Source: FEN-1297 sp021817845 (GTDB lineage: Bacteria > Bacteroidota > Ignavibacteria > Ignavibacteriales > Ignavibacteriaceae). Taken from it: DNA of 64,000 bases. The notes beneath the pieces were generated by a model, which had not been told where the DNA came from, did not search any database, and saw only the letters and a list, made by a program, of their open reading frames with translations. The position numbers were made by a program, and so were the translations under genes. Shown here one piece after another: positions 1-6,588 of the stretch. The DNA lies in NCBI GenBank assembly GCA_021817845.1, contig JAKAFW010000024.1:1-64000 (forward strand), written 5' to 3'. Position 1 is the first letter of the stretch, and each line of letters begins with the position of its first letter.

Positions 1-209
1 TTTAGTATAAATCTTTTCAACAAAGTCCTTATAAATCAAATACTTAACAAAAACGAATACTTAAATCAAAATCATTGTCCTGATAACCAATTGTTTTTAT
101 TCGACTTTTAACGGGACAGTAGTGATTATAGTATTGACTTTTAAAAAAACGGCATGTTTTTTACGATTAGCTCAAAGTTAGTCGCAAAATTTATAATAAA
201 ATTAAATAT

Positions 210-479
210 ATGCAATTCGAATGGGATAGGGAAAAAGCAAAAAAGAATAACAGAAAACACAAGGTGTCATTTGATGAAGCAATGACTGTTTTTTATGATA
301 CGTTATCGGCAACTTTTGATGACCCGGACCACTCGGTCGACGAGCAAAGACTAATAACCGTGGGCTACTCTTCTCGTGGGCGTTTGCTTGTGGTCTCATA
401 TACAGAGAGAGGTAAAGCCATACGAATTATCAGTGCTCGTCTTGCAACCACTCAAGAAAGGAAACGACATGAAAGCTAA
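210..479 (+). CDS. BrnT-family (DUF497) toxin
   Basis: This 89-residue protein has the BrnT layout. It opens with FEWDREKAKKNNRKHKVSF, followed by an EA pair, and near the C-terminus carries RIISARLATTQERK, matching the family hallmark of an N-terminal FEWD..K..N..KHgVsF block and a C-terminal R.ISAR.A...Er. BrnT proteins are RelE-fold ribonucleases that stop translation. The stop overlaps the start of the next gene by 11 bases, the usual toxin-then-antitoxin coupling. The pair is followed by an attC-like site, which suggests an integron cassette. No complete promoter is obvious; the AT-rich 200 bases upstream start with the window edge. Confidence 0.85.
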   Translation: MQFEWDREKAKKNNRKHKVSFDEAMTVFYDTLSATFDDPDHSVDEQRLITVGYSSRGRLLVVSYTERGKAIRIISARLATTQERKRHES

Positions 480-726
480 AGCAAAAAAAATTAGTGATGA
501 ATTACGCCCCGAATACAACTTTGACTATTCAAAAGCTGTTCGTGGCAAGTATTATAAACGCATTTTAGACGAAGGAGCCAACGTTGTTATGCTTGAGCCG
601 GATGTGGCAAAGGCATTTGTTGATTCAGCCGCAGTAAATGATGCGTTGAGGTCATTACTTGATTTAACACGAACGACCCGGCGCCTAACAAAACACTCCA
701 GCGGGCGGGCGATTGTACGCCGCTGA
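469..726 (+). CDS. Small partner/antitoxin of the BrnT-like toxin
   Basis: The protein starts at the ATG at 469, overlapping the toxin stop, and follows a GAAAGG ribosome-binding site at 457-462. It contains ISDELRPEYNFDYSKAVRGK and later LEPDVAKAF.DS..VN.AL, the typical composition of the small uncharacterised proteins that accompany DUF497 toxins. The conserved part ends near residue 67. The last ~18 residues, including RRLTKHSSGR, are the translation of the attC-like hairpin that starts at 683, so the natural protein probably once ended earlier. An antitoxin role is inferred from position. It could equally be a non-antitoxin helper, since it lacks a clear ribbon-helix-helix fold. Confidence 0.7.
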   Translation: MKAKAKKISDELRPEYNFDYSKAVRGKYYKRILDEGANVVMLEPDVAKAFVDSAAVNDALRSLLDLTRTTRRLTKHSSGRAIVRR

Positions 727-741
727 GTTCAGTCGTTATAC
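683..741 (+). other. Integron attC-like recombination site (possibly degenerate)
   Basis: The segment starts with GCCTAAC (683-689), a perfect RYYYAAC box, and ends with GTTATAC (735-741), one base away from GTTRRRY. Between them CAGCGG (699-704) can pair with CCGCTG (720-725), and TAAC (686-689) with GTTA (735-738), giving the imperfect folded strand with unpaired bases expected of attC. The 59-base length is in the attC size range. It lies over the 3' end of a toxin-antitoxin pair, the place a cassette attC would be. No integrase gene is in the window. Confidence 0.5.
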
Positions 742-827
742 TTTAGTTTATTATCTTAAAGAGCTTAGAAACAAAATCGAATAAATATACTTAATTAACA
801 TTATCAACAAACGTAAGGAAATCTATC

Positions 828-1208
828 ATGGGTCAACAACAACTTCTTTTAATCGTTCTCGGCGTTATCATTGTCGGTATCGCTATCGTAGTAGGTATTA
901 ACTTGTTTAATGCTAATGCAGTATCGTCTAACAGAGATGCTGTAATTGCAGATTTAAATAATTTGGCAGCTATGGCAAATCAATATTATATGAAACCAGC
1001 ATCTATGGGAGGTGGCGGTAATTCATATACAAGCTGGAGTCTTCCTACTGGACTTAGTACAACCGCAAATGGTACATATACAATAACGACACCTGGTGCT
1101 TCATCAATAGTTATTACTGGCGTTGGTACTCAAACAGGTAATGGAGGTACTGTTACTGCTACTTGCACAGTTACCCCATCAAACATTGTTGTTGCAGTAG
1201 TACATTAG
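828..1208 (+). CDS. Type IV pilin-like protein with very short leader
   Basis: This 126-residue protein begins MGQQQLLLIVLGVIIVGIAI, a two-residue leader ending in Gly followed by a long hydrophobic helix, then NLFNANAVSSNRDAVIADLNNLAAMANQYY, which has the heptad-like amphipathic pattern of a pilin alpha1 helix. The C-terminal half is a Thr/Gly/Ser-rich beta domain. The usual Glu at mature position 5 is absent (Leu). A ribosome-binding site AAGGAAA sits at 815-821. A hairpin terminator follows, so it is probably monocistronic and strongly expressed. It is the likely major subunit for the pilus/secretion machine encoded from 7510 onward; that link is inferred from proximity. Confidence 0.7.
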   Translation: MGQQQLLLIVLGVIIVGIAIVVGINLFNANAVSSNRDAVIADLNNLAAMANQYYMKPASMGGGGNSYTSWSLPTGLSTTANGTYTITTPGASSIVITGVGTQTGNGGTVTATCTVTPSNIVVAVVH

Positions 1209-1235
1209 GTTCTAATAAATACAAAATGCTATTTC

Positions 1236-1281
1236 ATTAGGCTGATAGATTGAAAATATTTTTATCAGCCTATTGTTTTTT
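1236..1281 (+). terminator. Rho-independent terminator of the pilin-like gene
   Basis: The arms at 1236-1247 and 1263-1274 are complementary at 11 of 12 positions (ATTAGGCTGATA with TATCAGCCTATT) and are followed by a T-rich run TTGTTTTTTA. It lies 28 bases after the pilin stop. Confidence 0.85.
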
Positions 1282-1329
1282 AAAATATTTGATTCAACTT
1301 AATTTGAGTGAATTTTTGCAAGGTAGTCT

Positions 1330-3375
1330 ATGTTTCTTTTAGGAATTCTATCTTTATTTCAAATAACAATTATACCCGGTTTAATACTGCTAAAGCTATT
1401 AAAGATAAAAACGAGTAGTATTATACAATCCTTTCTATATTCATTTGGCCTTAGTCTTTACTCAAATTATCTGCTTGTTTGTATTTTAACATATCTGAAA
1501 TTGTACATAGCTACAAACCTTTATATTTTGTTTTGCATAGAGATAATGCTTATTATTTATCTCATGATTAGAGGGGATATATCTTTTATTTTTAAGAAAA
1601 CAATCAATGATTATTATGTACAGCTAAAAAAATTCGTTAATAATCAAACACCATTTTATAGATTTATTTTTCTTTCTTCCTGCCTACTCATTTTATTTTT
1701 TATTTCTTTTATTCCTATAAATGCAAGAACAGTATTTTATTTCAATGATGCAGTATATAGAAACAGATGGCTAATTGCATGGGCTTCAGACAAAATTCCT
1801 TTATTTACAGGTCATTATCCCCAGTTATTATCGACTAATATGTCTTTAACCTATTTATTCTTGAAAGGCGAAGCAATTGAATTTTTCCCAAAGGCTTTTA
1901 TGCCACTTTTTTTTATTGGTATACTTTTGATTTTCTTAGACTTAGCCCTAAAAAGAAAATCACTTGTTTATTTAATTGGTCTTTTAACTTACAGCAGTAT
2001 TATAATAGCTTTTTATTCATTGATTTTCAGTGGGGATTACAATACAGATATTCCCGTATCTTTTTTTGGTTTTCTTACATTCTATTCTATTTTTATAAAT
2101 AAAGACTCTGATTATAATATTAAAAATTTCATACCTTCAATTATTTTTGCATCGTCCGCAGCTAATACAAAACTTGCAGGATTTTATATTGCTTCAGTGT
2201 TTATTACTTATATCATGTTATCTTTATATAAAAATCGCGAAAAAACACCTTCTCGTGAATTGATAAAATTAATTATTGGGATTGTTATTCTAGTATGTTT
2301 AAATCTTTTTTGGTACATAATAAAACCAGCCGATATGTATCAAGGTTTAGATGCTTATTTTACACTAATGAGTTCCAATTATTTAGTCAGATTCATAAAT
2401 GCTGCTAATATGCTTTTATATAGTTTTGGACCATTGATATCAATATTTTTATTGTCTACTTTAATTTTCTCATTGTATACCAAAGAAGCAAAAAATATAA
2501 CAATATTAATGATTATACCTCCACTGTTTTTATGGATGTTTTTTTATAGTTATGATTATAGAAATTTAAGCATTGCAATTCCCTTTATGGCTTTTGCTTC
2601 CTCATTTGGATTAAAATATTTTTATGATAAGAATTTGTGGCTGCAAAAATTAATCCAAAGATTTAATGGTAAAGATCTTTCTTACCTCAACCTTTCAAAA
2701 AGAAGAAAAAACATTTTAAGTTTATTATTTATTTTTACTTTAATAATGTTTTTTATCGTTGCGGGTACCAATAGCTTTTTTAACTTTGGGATGAAACTTT
2801 CCTATCTAATTAACGAAATCTATTACATGTACTACAGAACTATTTATACCACAGAATTTGGTTACTATAAAAATGTACAATTTTATGTTGACTCATTGAG
2901 AATTCTAAGTATCGTATTGCTTTTATTTTTCTTATTAAGAAAAACAAAAATAAAATTTACACACCTCTTAATTCTATCTGTTGTCGCAATTGTATTCTTA
3001 AACTTTACATTCTTAACAAAAGATAATTTAATTAAAAGACAGGTATATGATACACAAATGGTTCAAGCTGACAATATTCATTACAGGGTGTATTCGTATT
3101 TAATAAATACCGGAATAAGCGGATTGATAATTACTGATTTTTCTCCCGTTTGTAGGTTGATACCACCAGAGGGCATTCATTTTAAATATTCAACCACGAG
3201 TATTGATTCAATGTCATTTATTAAACAGAAAAATACCGGCACAATTTATCTCTTATTAGAAGAAAATAAATTAAGTAAAGGATCCAAAAAATTCCTTGAC
3301 CAACAAATTCTAAATAAGAAATATATCATTCAGTTTGATGATGGAGATTTTGTTTTTCTTAAAGTTGTTTCGTGA
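1330..3375 (+). CDS. Large polytopic membrane protein, possible GT-C-like glycosyltransferase
   Basis: This 681-residue protein is dominated by Phe/Ile/Leu-rich hydrophobic segments, with at least ten probable transmembrane helices across residues 1-570 and a ~110-residue hydrophilic C-terminal domain. The topology, including a loop after the third or fourth helix with FNDAVYRNRW and a later GDYNTDIP, recalls GT-C/DUF2029-type lipid-sugar glycosyltransferases, but no diagnostic motif is certain. It may glycosylate the neighbouring pilin-like protein or be unrelated. The start is the ATG at 1330 with AAGG at 1320-1323. Codon use is very AT-rich even for this window, which may indicate transfer. 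Confidence 0.6.
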   Translation: MFLLGILSLFQITIIPGLILLKLLKIKTSSIIQSFLYSFGLSLYSNYLLVCILTYLKLYIATNLYILFCIEIMLIIYLMIRGDISFIFKKTINDYYVQLKKFVNNQTPFYRFIFLSSCLLILFFISFIPINARTVFYFNDAVYRNRWLIAWASDKIPLFTGHYPQLLSTNMSLTYLFLKGEAIEFFPKAFMPLFFIGILLIFLDLALKRKSLVYLIGLLTYSSIIIAFYSLIFSGDYNTDIPVSFFGFLTFYSIFINKDSDYNIKNFIPSIIFASSAANTKLAGFYIASVFITYIMLSLYKNREKTPSRELIKLIIGIVILVCLNLFWYIIKPADMYQGLDAYFTLMSSNYLVRFINAANMLLYSFGPLISIFLLSTLIFSLYTKEAKNITILMIIPPLFLWMFFYSYDYRNLSIAIPFMAFASSFGLKYFYDKNLWLQKLIQRFNGKDLSYLNLSKRRKNILSLLFIFTLIMFFIVAGTNSFFNFGMKLSYLINEIYYMYYRTIYTTEFGYYKNVQFYVDSLRILSIVLLLFFLLRKTKIKFTHLLILSVVAIVFLNFTFLTKDNLIKRQVYDTQMVQADNIHYRVYSYLINTGISGLIITDFSPVCRLIPPEGIHFKYSTTSIDSMSFIKQKNTGTIYLLLEENKLSKGSKKFLDQQILNKKYIIQFDDGDFVFLKVVS

Positions 3376-3417
3376 TATATTATAAAAATAAAATTATTAT
3401 GTTTTATCAGCCTAATG

Positions 3418-3492
3418 TTTTTAAAGGCGAAATAAAACCTTTAATGTTAGCAGGGTAATTCCGAAACCCTGACTTGAAGGCAAAAGTTCTTT
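3418..3492 (+). other. Candidate structured RNA element, unidentified
   Basis: Two clear hairpins follow each other: AAAGG/CCTTT (3423-3427 with 3438-3442) and CAGGGT/ACCCTG (3451-3456 with 3466-3471). A weak third, ACTT/AAGT, lies at 3472-3475 and 3484-3487. Base composition is more balanced than in the surrounding AT-rich DNA. The element sits in the 153-base gap after the membrane protein. Upstream, TATCAGCCTAATG (3405-3417) copies one arm of the pilin terminator. I cannot match it to a known riboswitch. Confidence 0.3.
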
Positions 3493-3528
3493 GAAATATT
3501 GAAGGGGTCCTATATAAAGCAAGGATAT

Positions 3529-3714
3529 TTACTTAATAAAAGATAACAAATATTTCAGTTCTTTATCAGAAAGATCTTCTTGCTCTGATTTATCATAGAC
3601 AGTGAGAAGAAAAACCGTATTATCAACATATTGAATGTGGAAAATAATTCTTGCTCCACCAGATTTACCTTTTCCTTTAGAGTTAATTGTCAAACGGCGG
3701 TATGGAAAGAACAT
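3529..3714 (-). pseudogene. N-terminally truncated RelE/HigB-type toxin remnant
   Basis: The 61 residues contain KGKGKSGGARIIF followed by VFLLTVYDKSEQEDLSDKEL, the conserved second half of HigB2/RelE-type mRNA interferases (GKGKSGG.R..., then YDKSE.ED). Family members are usually 100-110 residues, and the first ~45 residues are missing here. An in-frame TGA lies two codons before the ATG. Just upstream on the same strand, 3714-3785 keeps a 23-codon open tail ending HAKDLINEL that stops at the toxin ATG (TAATG), which may be the end of a lost antitoxin. The pair is probably dead. Confidence 0.65.
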
Positions 3715-3805
3715 TATAGTTCATTTATCAAATCTTTTGCGTGGCGGGCTTTTAGCTTTTTATCTTTAGTTAAATAATAATTCTGTCACTTACAATAACG
3801 TTCAG

Positions 3806-3838
3806 ATCAAAGCGCGATAACGCAGAGCGAGCTTTGAT
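3806..3838. repeat. Inverted repeat upstream of hicA
   Basis: ATCAAAGC at 3806-3813 is the exact reverse complement of GCTTTGAT at 3831-3838, with GC-richer DNA between. It lies 42 bases before the HicA start, so it could be an operator for the autoregulated TA pair or an old recombination scar. Confidence 0.5.
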
Positions 3839-3880
3839 AAATTTGATTTTTTCATAGTAGTATCATATTTTAGTATTAGA

Positions 3881-4132
3881 ATGAATGCTAAAAACAGAAA
3901 AACTCTTATAGCAATTTTCCAAGAGCCTGTTCGCTCTGATCTTAATTGGAAGGAAATAGAAAACCTATTCAAAGCTCTTGGCGCTGAAGTAACTGAAGGC
4001 AGCGGTTCGCGTATAAGAGTAGCATTAAAAGGCGTACGTGCTGTTTTCCATAGACCGCATCCTCAAAAAGTTACGGATAAAGGCGCTCTTAAGTCTGTAA
4101 GAAGATTTTTGATAACAGTTGGAGTAAAATAA
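3881..4132 (+). CDS. hicA: HicA-family mRNA interferase toxin
   Basis: The 83-residue protein has the HicA double-stranded-RNA-binding-like fold signature. It includes W.E...LF.ALGAEV.EGSGSR, then AVFHRPHP with the catalytic His, and KGALKSVRRFL at the end. HicA cleaves mRNA and is neutralised by HicB. Its stop overlaps the next ATG by one base (TAATG), so the two genes are translationally coupled in the usual toxin-first order. The length is normal and no disruption is visible. Confidence 0.9.
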   Translation: MNAKNRKTLIAIFQEPVRSDLNWKEIENLFKALGAEVTEGSGSRIRVALKGVRAVFHRPHPQKVTDKGALKSVRRFLITVGVK

Positions 4133-4452
4133 TGACTTATAAAGGATATTCTGCATACATAGAATTTGACGAAAAAGCCGGGCTTTTTCACGGAGAGGTG
4201 ATTGATACTAAAGACGTTATCACATTTCAAGGCACTTCCGTAACCGAGCTTAAAAAAGCTTTTAAGGATTCCATTGACGATTACCTTGCATTCTGCAAAG
4301 AACGGAAAGAAGAACCGGATAAACCGTTTTCAGGTAGGTTCGTCCTTCGTATTCCTAAAGAGCTGCACAGAAAAATTTATATCAAAGCAATTAAGAATGG
4401 ACAAAGTATAAACAATTTTATTACTAAGTATCTTAATTCTATTGGCGAATAA
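4132..4452 (+). CDS. hicB: HicB-family antitoxin
   Basis: The 106 residues combine the partial RNase H-like HicB domain (YSAYIEFDEKAGLFHGEV, then DVITFQG.SV.EL..AF..SIDDYL) with a C-terminal ribbon-helix-helix segment (GRFVLRIPKELHRKIYIKA and NNFITKYL). The first domain binds HicA; the second should bind the operator and repress the operon. It is complete and directly downstream of hicA. Confidence 0.92.
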   Translation: MTYKGYSAYIEFDEKAGLFHGEVIDTKDVITFQGTSVTELKKAFKDSIDDYLAFCKERKEEPDKPFSGRFVLRIPKELHRKIYIKAIKNGQSINNFITKYLNSIGE

Positions 4453-4557
4453 TTTGAAAGCGCCGGCAACTAAGAGTGCGGGTTTTAGTCAGTTTTGAGC
4501 GGGCAACTGAAATATTTCTTGATCCATTTATGTTGTCTATATAATACAAGGTGATAA

Positions 4558-4593
4558 ATGAAAAAGGAATATGATTTTTCTAAAGTAAGATAA
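4558..4593 (+). pseudogene. Eleven-codon antitoxin remnant at a repeat boundary
   Basis: An AAGGTG ribosome-binding site (4549-4554) precedes an ATG and the peptide MKKEYDFSKVR followed by TAA. This resembles the first residues of BrnA-like or DUF497-partner antitoxins (MKKEYDFSKAVRGK type) cut short where the 129-bp repeat begins at 4574. I read it as a gene start that was truncated by the duplication event; translation is possible but function is unlikely. Confidence 0.5.
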
Positions 4594-4702
4594 TGTTTTT
4601 GTTTCGCTACTCTGTGGCTCTTTGAATTTTTTGTATATGATTTTCTACTAATGTGCCGCCCCGCCGGGGCTTTTCCCTAAAAATGAATCTCTTTTATATA
4701 GG
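4574..4702 (+). repeat. 129-bp direct repeat, copy 1 (upstream of Fic)
   Basis: This copy matches 6448-6576 at a constant offset of 1874 bases, with only a handful of mismatches. It contains a GC-rich hairpin GCCCC/GGGGC (4658-4662 with 4666-4670) followed by TTTT, so it can act as a terminator. Its left end falls inside a short coding sequence ending FSKVR and its right end lies at the start of the next gene, the same arrangement as copy 2. Confidence 0.9.
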
Positions 4703-5484
4703 TGAAAGAAATTTATGAAATGCAAATAACAGAAGAAAAATATTTTGCGGAATATAACAACTTAACCGGGAATCAAATTAATTCGATGATTGAATCTTTT
4801 GATTTTACAACTGCTGGCGGAAGTATTGAATATAAAACTCAAGCAGCGGCTGTTTATTCTTCAAATATTGAAGGAAACAGCATTGATCTAAATTCATTTA
4901 TGAACCATAAGCTTTCTAAGGAAAAACTTAAACCGCAAAAAGAGATTCAAGAGATTGAAAATTTAATTTTAGCATATAAGTATGCCGGGGAAAATAAATT
5001 AAATAAAAAAAAACTTCTTGCATGCCATAAAATTTTTTCTAAGACATTAGTTATAAAAAGCAACCAAGGGAAATATAGAACTGAAAAAGTAGGGGTTTTT
5101 GATAAAGGCGGGTTAGTATATCTTGCAATCGAGCCTGAGCATGTACAAGAAGCTATAACTGAGTTCTTTGCCGGGATTGATTTTTTATTAGATAAAAATT
5201 TAACCACAGCGCATGTATTTTATTTTGCATCTTTGATTCATTTAAAGTTTGCACATATTCACCCGTTTAGAGACGGAAACGGCAGAGCGGCAAGACTAAT
5301 AGAAAAGTGGTTTATCGCTCAGAAGCTTGGAAATAATTTTTGGGAAATATCATCCGAGAAATATTATAAGGATCATCAACCGGAATATTATAATAATATA
5401 AATTTGGGAGTAAATTATTACGAATTAAATTATGATAAGTGTATGCCGTTTTTATTGATGCTGCCGCAATGTCTTTATCAATAA
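4702..5484 (+). CDS. Fic-domain protein (AMP-transferase type)
   Basis: The Fic core motif HPFRDGNGRAAR begins at about residue 187, with the catalytic His present. Fic proteins transfer AMP or related groups to target proteins. Near the N-terminus SSNIEG (residues 53-58) fits the inhibitory helix pattern (S/T)xxxE(G/N), so activity should be self-inhibited (class II). The longest frame starts at GTG 4702; the in-frame ATG at 4720 is an equally good choice. The gene sits in a toxin-antitoxin island and is preceded by the 129-bp repeat with a terminator-like hairpin, suggesting it arrived as an independent unit. Confidence 0.9.
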   Translation: MKEIYEMQITEEKYFAEYNNLTGNQINSMIESFDFTTAGGSIEYKTQAAAVYSSNIEGNSIDLNSFMNHKLSKEKLKPQKEIQEIENLILAYKYAGENKLNKKKLLACHKIFSKTLVIKSNQGKYRTEKVGVFDKGGLVYLAIEPEHVQEAITEFFAGIDFLLDKNLTTAHVFYFASLIHLKFAHIHPFRDGNGRAARLIEKWFIAQKLGNNFWEISSEKYYKDHQPEYYNNINLGVNYYELNYDKCMPFLLMLPQCLYQ

Positions 5485-5506
5485 TCTTTAATATAGGAAT
5501 TTGTTA

Positions 5507-5645
5507 ATCCTCTACGAGGATTTGCCATTGTAAAATAAATCTTTTCCTACAATAATTTGACCTCTACGAGGTCTAAAAACATCGTAGATGTTTGATTATT
5601 GTAGAAACAAATTAATCCAACAAATAAACTATCCTCGTAGAGGAT
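5507..5645. repeat. Nested palindromic (REP/BIME-like) element
   Basis: Four 15-17 bp palindromes lie in order: ATCCTCTACGAGGAT (5507-5521), GACCTCTACGAGGTC (5559-5573), AAACATCGTAGATGTTT (5577-5593) and ATCCTCGTAGAGGAT (5631-5645). The last is the exact reverse complement of the first. The left two carry a TCTACGA core and the right two TCGTAGA, and the sequence between them (CTACAATAATTTGA versus TGATTATTGTAG) is also inverted. The whole unit can therefore form one large cruciform. It fills most of the 325-base gap after the Fic gene. Confidence 0.9.
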
Positions 5646-5809
5646 AAATAAATACTTTTAGTACGTTAAATACAAGTGATTACAAAAGTTCGGGAGTTTG
5701 GAAGAAATATTAAGTTGACGCTATATGCTGTGTGTGATTGAAAATAGATTTCCCGGAGAGTATATTTGCACACCTGCCTGCCGGTAGGCAAGTAAATAAG
5801 AGGCACTAA

Positions 5810-6043
5810 ATGAAAAATTATTTATCAAGAATTACGATGAATCCCGATATATGTCACGGCAAACCGGTCATACGCGATATGAGGTATCCTGTTGAAATGA
5901 TCCTTGATTTGCTTTCTGCGGGAATGTCGGTTGAAGAAGTTATTACCGATTATCCAGCCATTACCAAAGAAGATATACAAGCTTGTTTACAGTTTGCATC
6001 TCAGTTGACAAAAGTTAAATCTATTCGTGCTGTGGTGCCGTGA
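5810..6043 (+). CDS. DUF433 antitoxin-like protein
   Basis: The 77-residue protein has the DUF433 signature: a MNPDICHGKPVIRDMRYPVEM opening followed by LLSAGMSVEEVITDYPAITKEDIQACLQFA. The family has a winged-helix-like fold and usually stands upstream of a DUF5615 PIN-like toxin, acting as the antitoxin. The next frame overlaps by four bases and encodes the two ends of such a toxin with the middle missing, so this copy is probably an orphan antitoxin. It follows a region with a CCTGCCTGCCGGTAGGC inverted repeat. Confidence 0.85.
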   Translation: MKNYLSRITMNPDICHGKPVIRDMRYPVEMILDLLSAGMSVEEVITDYPAITKEDIQACLQFASQLTKVKSIRAVVP

Positions 6044-6174
6044 AGCTGCTTATTGATACTCAACTACCTTTTCGTCTTTCGCAGCTATTGAAAAAAAAAA
6101 GTCAAATAGAAGAACTCTTTGATGAGTATAAGCTTGTTGAATTAAACAATAGGGAAATTATTGGACACGAATAA
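6040..6174 (+). pseudogene. Internally deleted DUF5615 (PIN-like) toxin
   Basis: Starting at the GTG that overlaps the DUF433 stop (GTGA), the 44-residue frame begins VKLLIDTQLPFRLSQLL, the DUF5615 N-terminus with its first acidic residue. It then jumps directly to IEELFDEYKLVELNNREIIGHE, which looks like the family C-terminus. Full-length members are about 110-120 residues, so roughly 65-70 residues, including the remaining acidic residues of the PIN site, are gone without a frameshift. The product should be inactive. Confidence 0.7.
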
Positions 6175-6176
6175 GA

Positions 6177-6467
6177 ATGGATTATTTAATAAAAGTAAAA
6201 GCTGCCAAATATATAGGAGATTATAAAATATATTGCTTATTCAGCAATGGAGTGGAAAAAATAGCTGTTCTCAAAAATGAATTGTATGGAGAAATGTTTG
6301 AACCATTGAAAGACAAAAATAATTTTATACACTTCAAAGTTGATGATACACTAGAGACAATCGTTTGGTCTAATGGCGCTGATATAGCCCCATATAGCCT
6401 ATATGAGATTGGAAAAACAATCGCTAAAACGATAAAGAATAAGCCAAATTTTTCTAAAGTAAGATAA
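6177..6467 (+). CDS. DUF2442 protein with C-terminus replaced by repeat sequence
   Basis: Residues 1-85 match DUF2442: a short beta-rich domain with LFSNGVEKIAVL, LYGEMFEPL and TIVWSNGADIAPYSLYE. Such proteins are found in toxin-antitoxin-like pairs and are of unknown function. The normal end is near the YE motif. Here the frame runs on into NKPNFSKVR, whose last residues are encoded by the left end of the 129-bp repeat (from 6448). The same FSKVR-stop occurs at copy 1, so the tail was created by the repeat joining the gene. Confidence 0.75.
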   Translation: MDYLIKVKAAKYIGDYKIYCLFSNGVEKIAVLKNELYGEMFEPLKDKNNFIHFKVDDTLETIVWSNGADIAPYSLYEIGKTIAKTIKNKPNFSKVR

Positions 6468-6576
6468 TGTTTTTGTTTCGCCACTCTGTGGCTCTTTGAA
6501 TTTTTTGTGTATGATTTTCTACTAATGTGCCGCCCCGCCGGGGCTTTTCCCTAAAAACGAATCTCTTTTATATAGT
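6448..6576 (+). repeat. 129-bp direct repeat, copy 2 (upstream of MNT/HEPN pair)
   Basis: This is the second copy of 4574-4702. It carries the same GCCCC/GGGGC hairpin (6532-6536 with 6540-6544) and ends 13 bases before the MNT gene start. Confidence 0.9.
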
Positions 6577-6588
6577 AAAAGAAATATT

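Noticed and set aside
121..170. TTGACT-type promoter for the BrnT operon
   Set aside because: TTGACT at 134-139 lies in a dispersed repeat and no fitting -10 or TAnnTTTG follows at the right distance.
376..468. Longer start for the BrnT partner
   Set aside because: The extra residues are the toxin gene read in another frame; the ATG at 469 has a ribosome site and matches the family.
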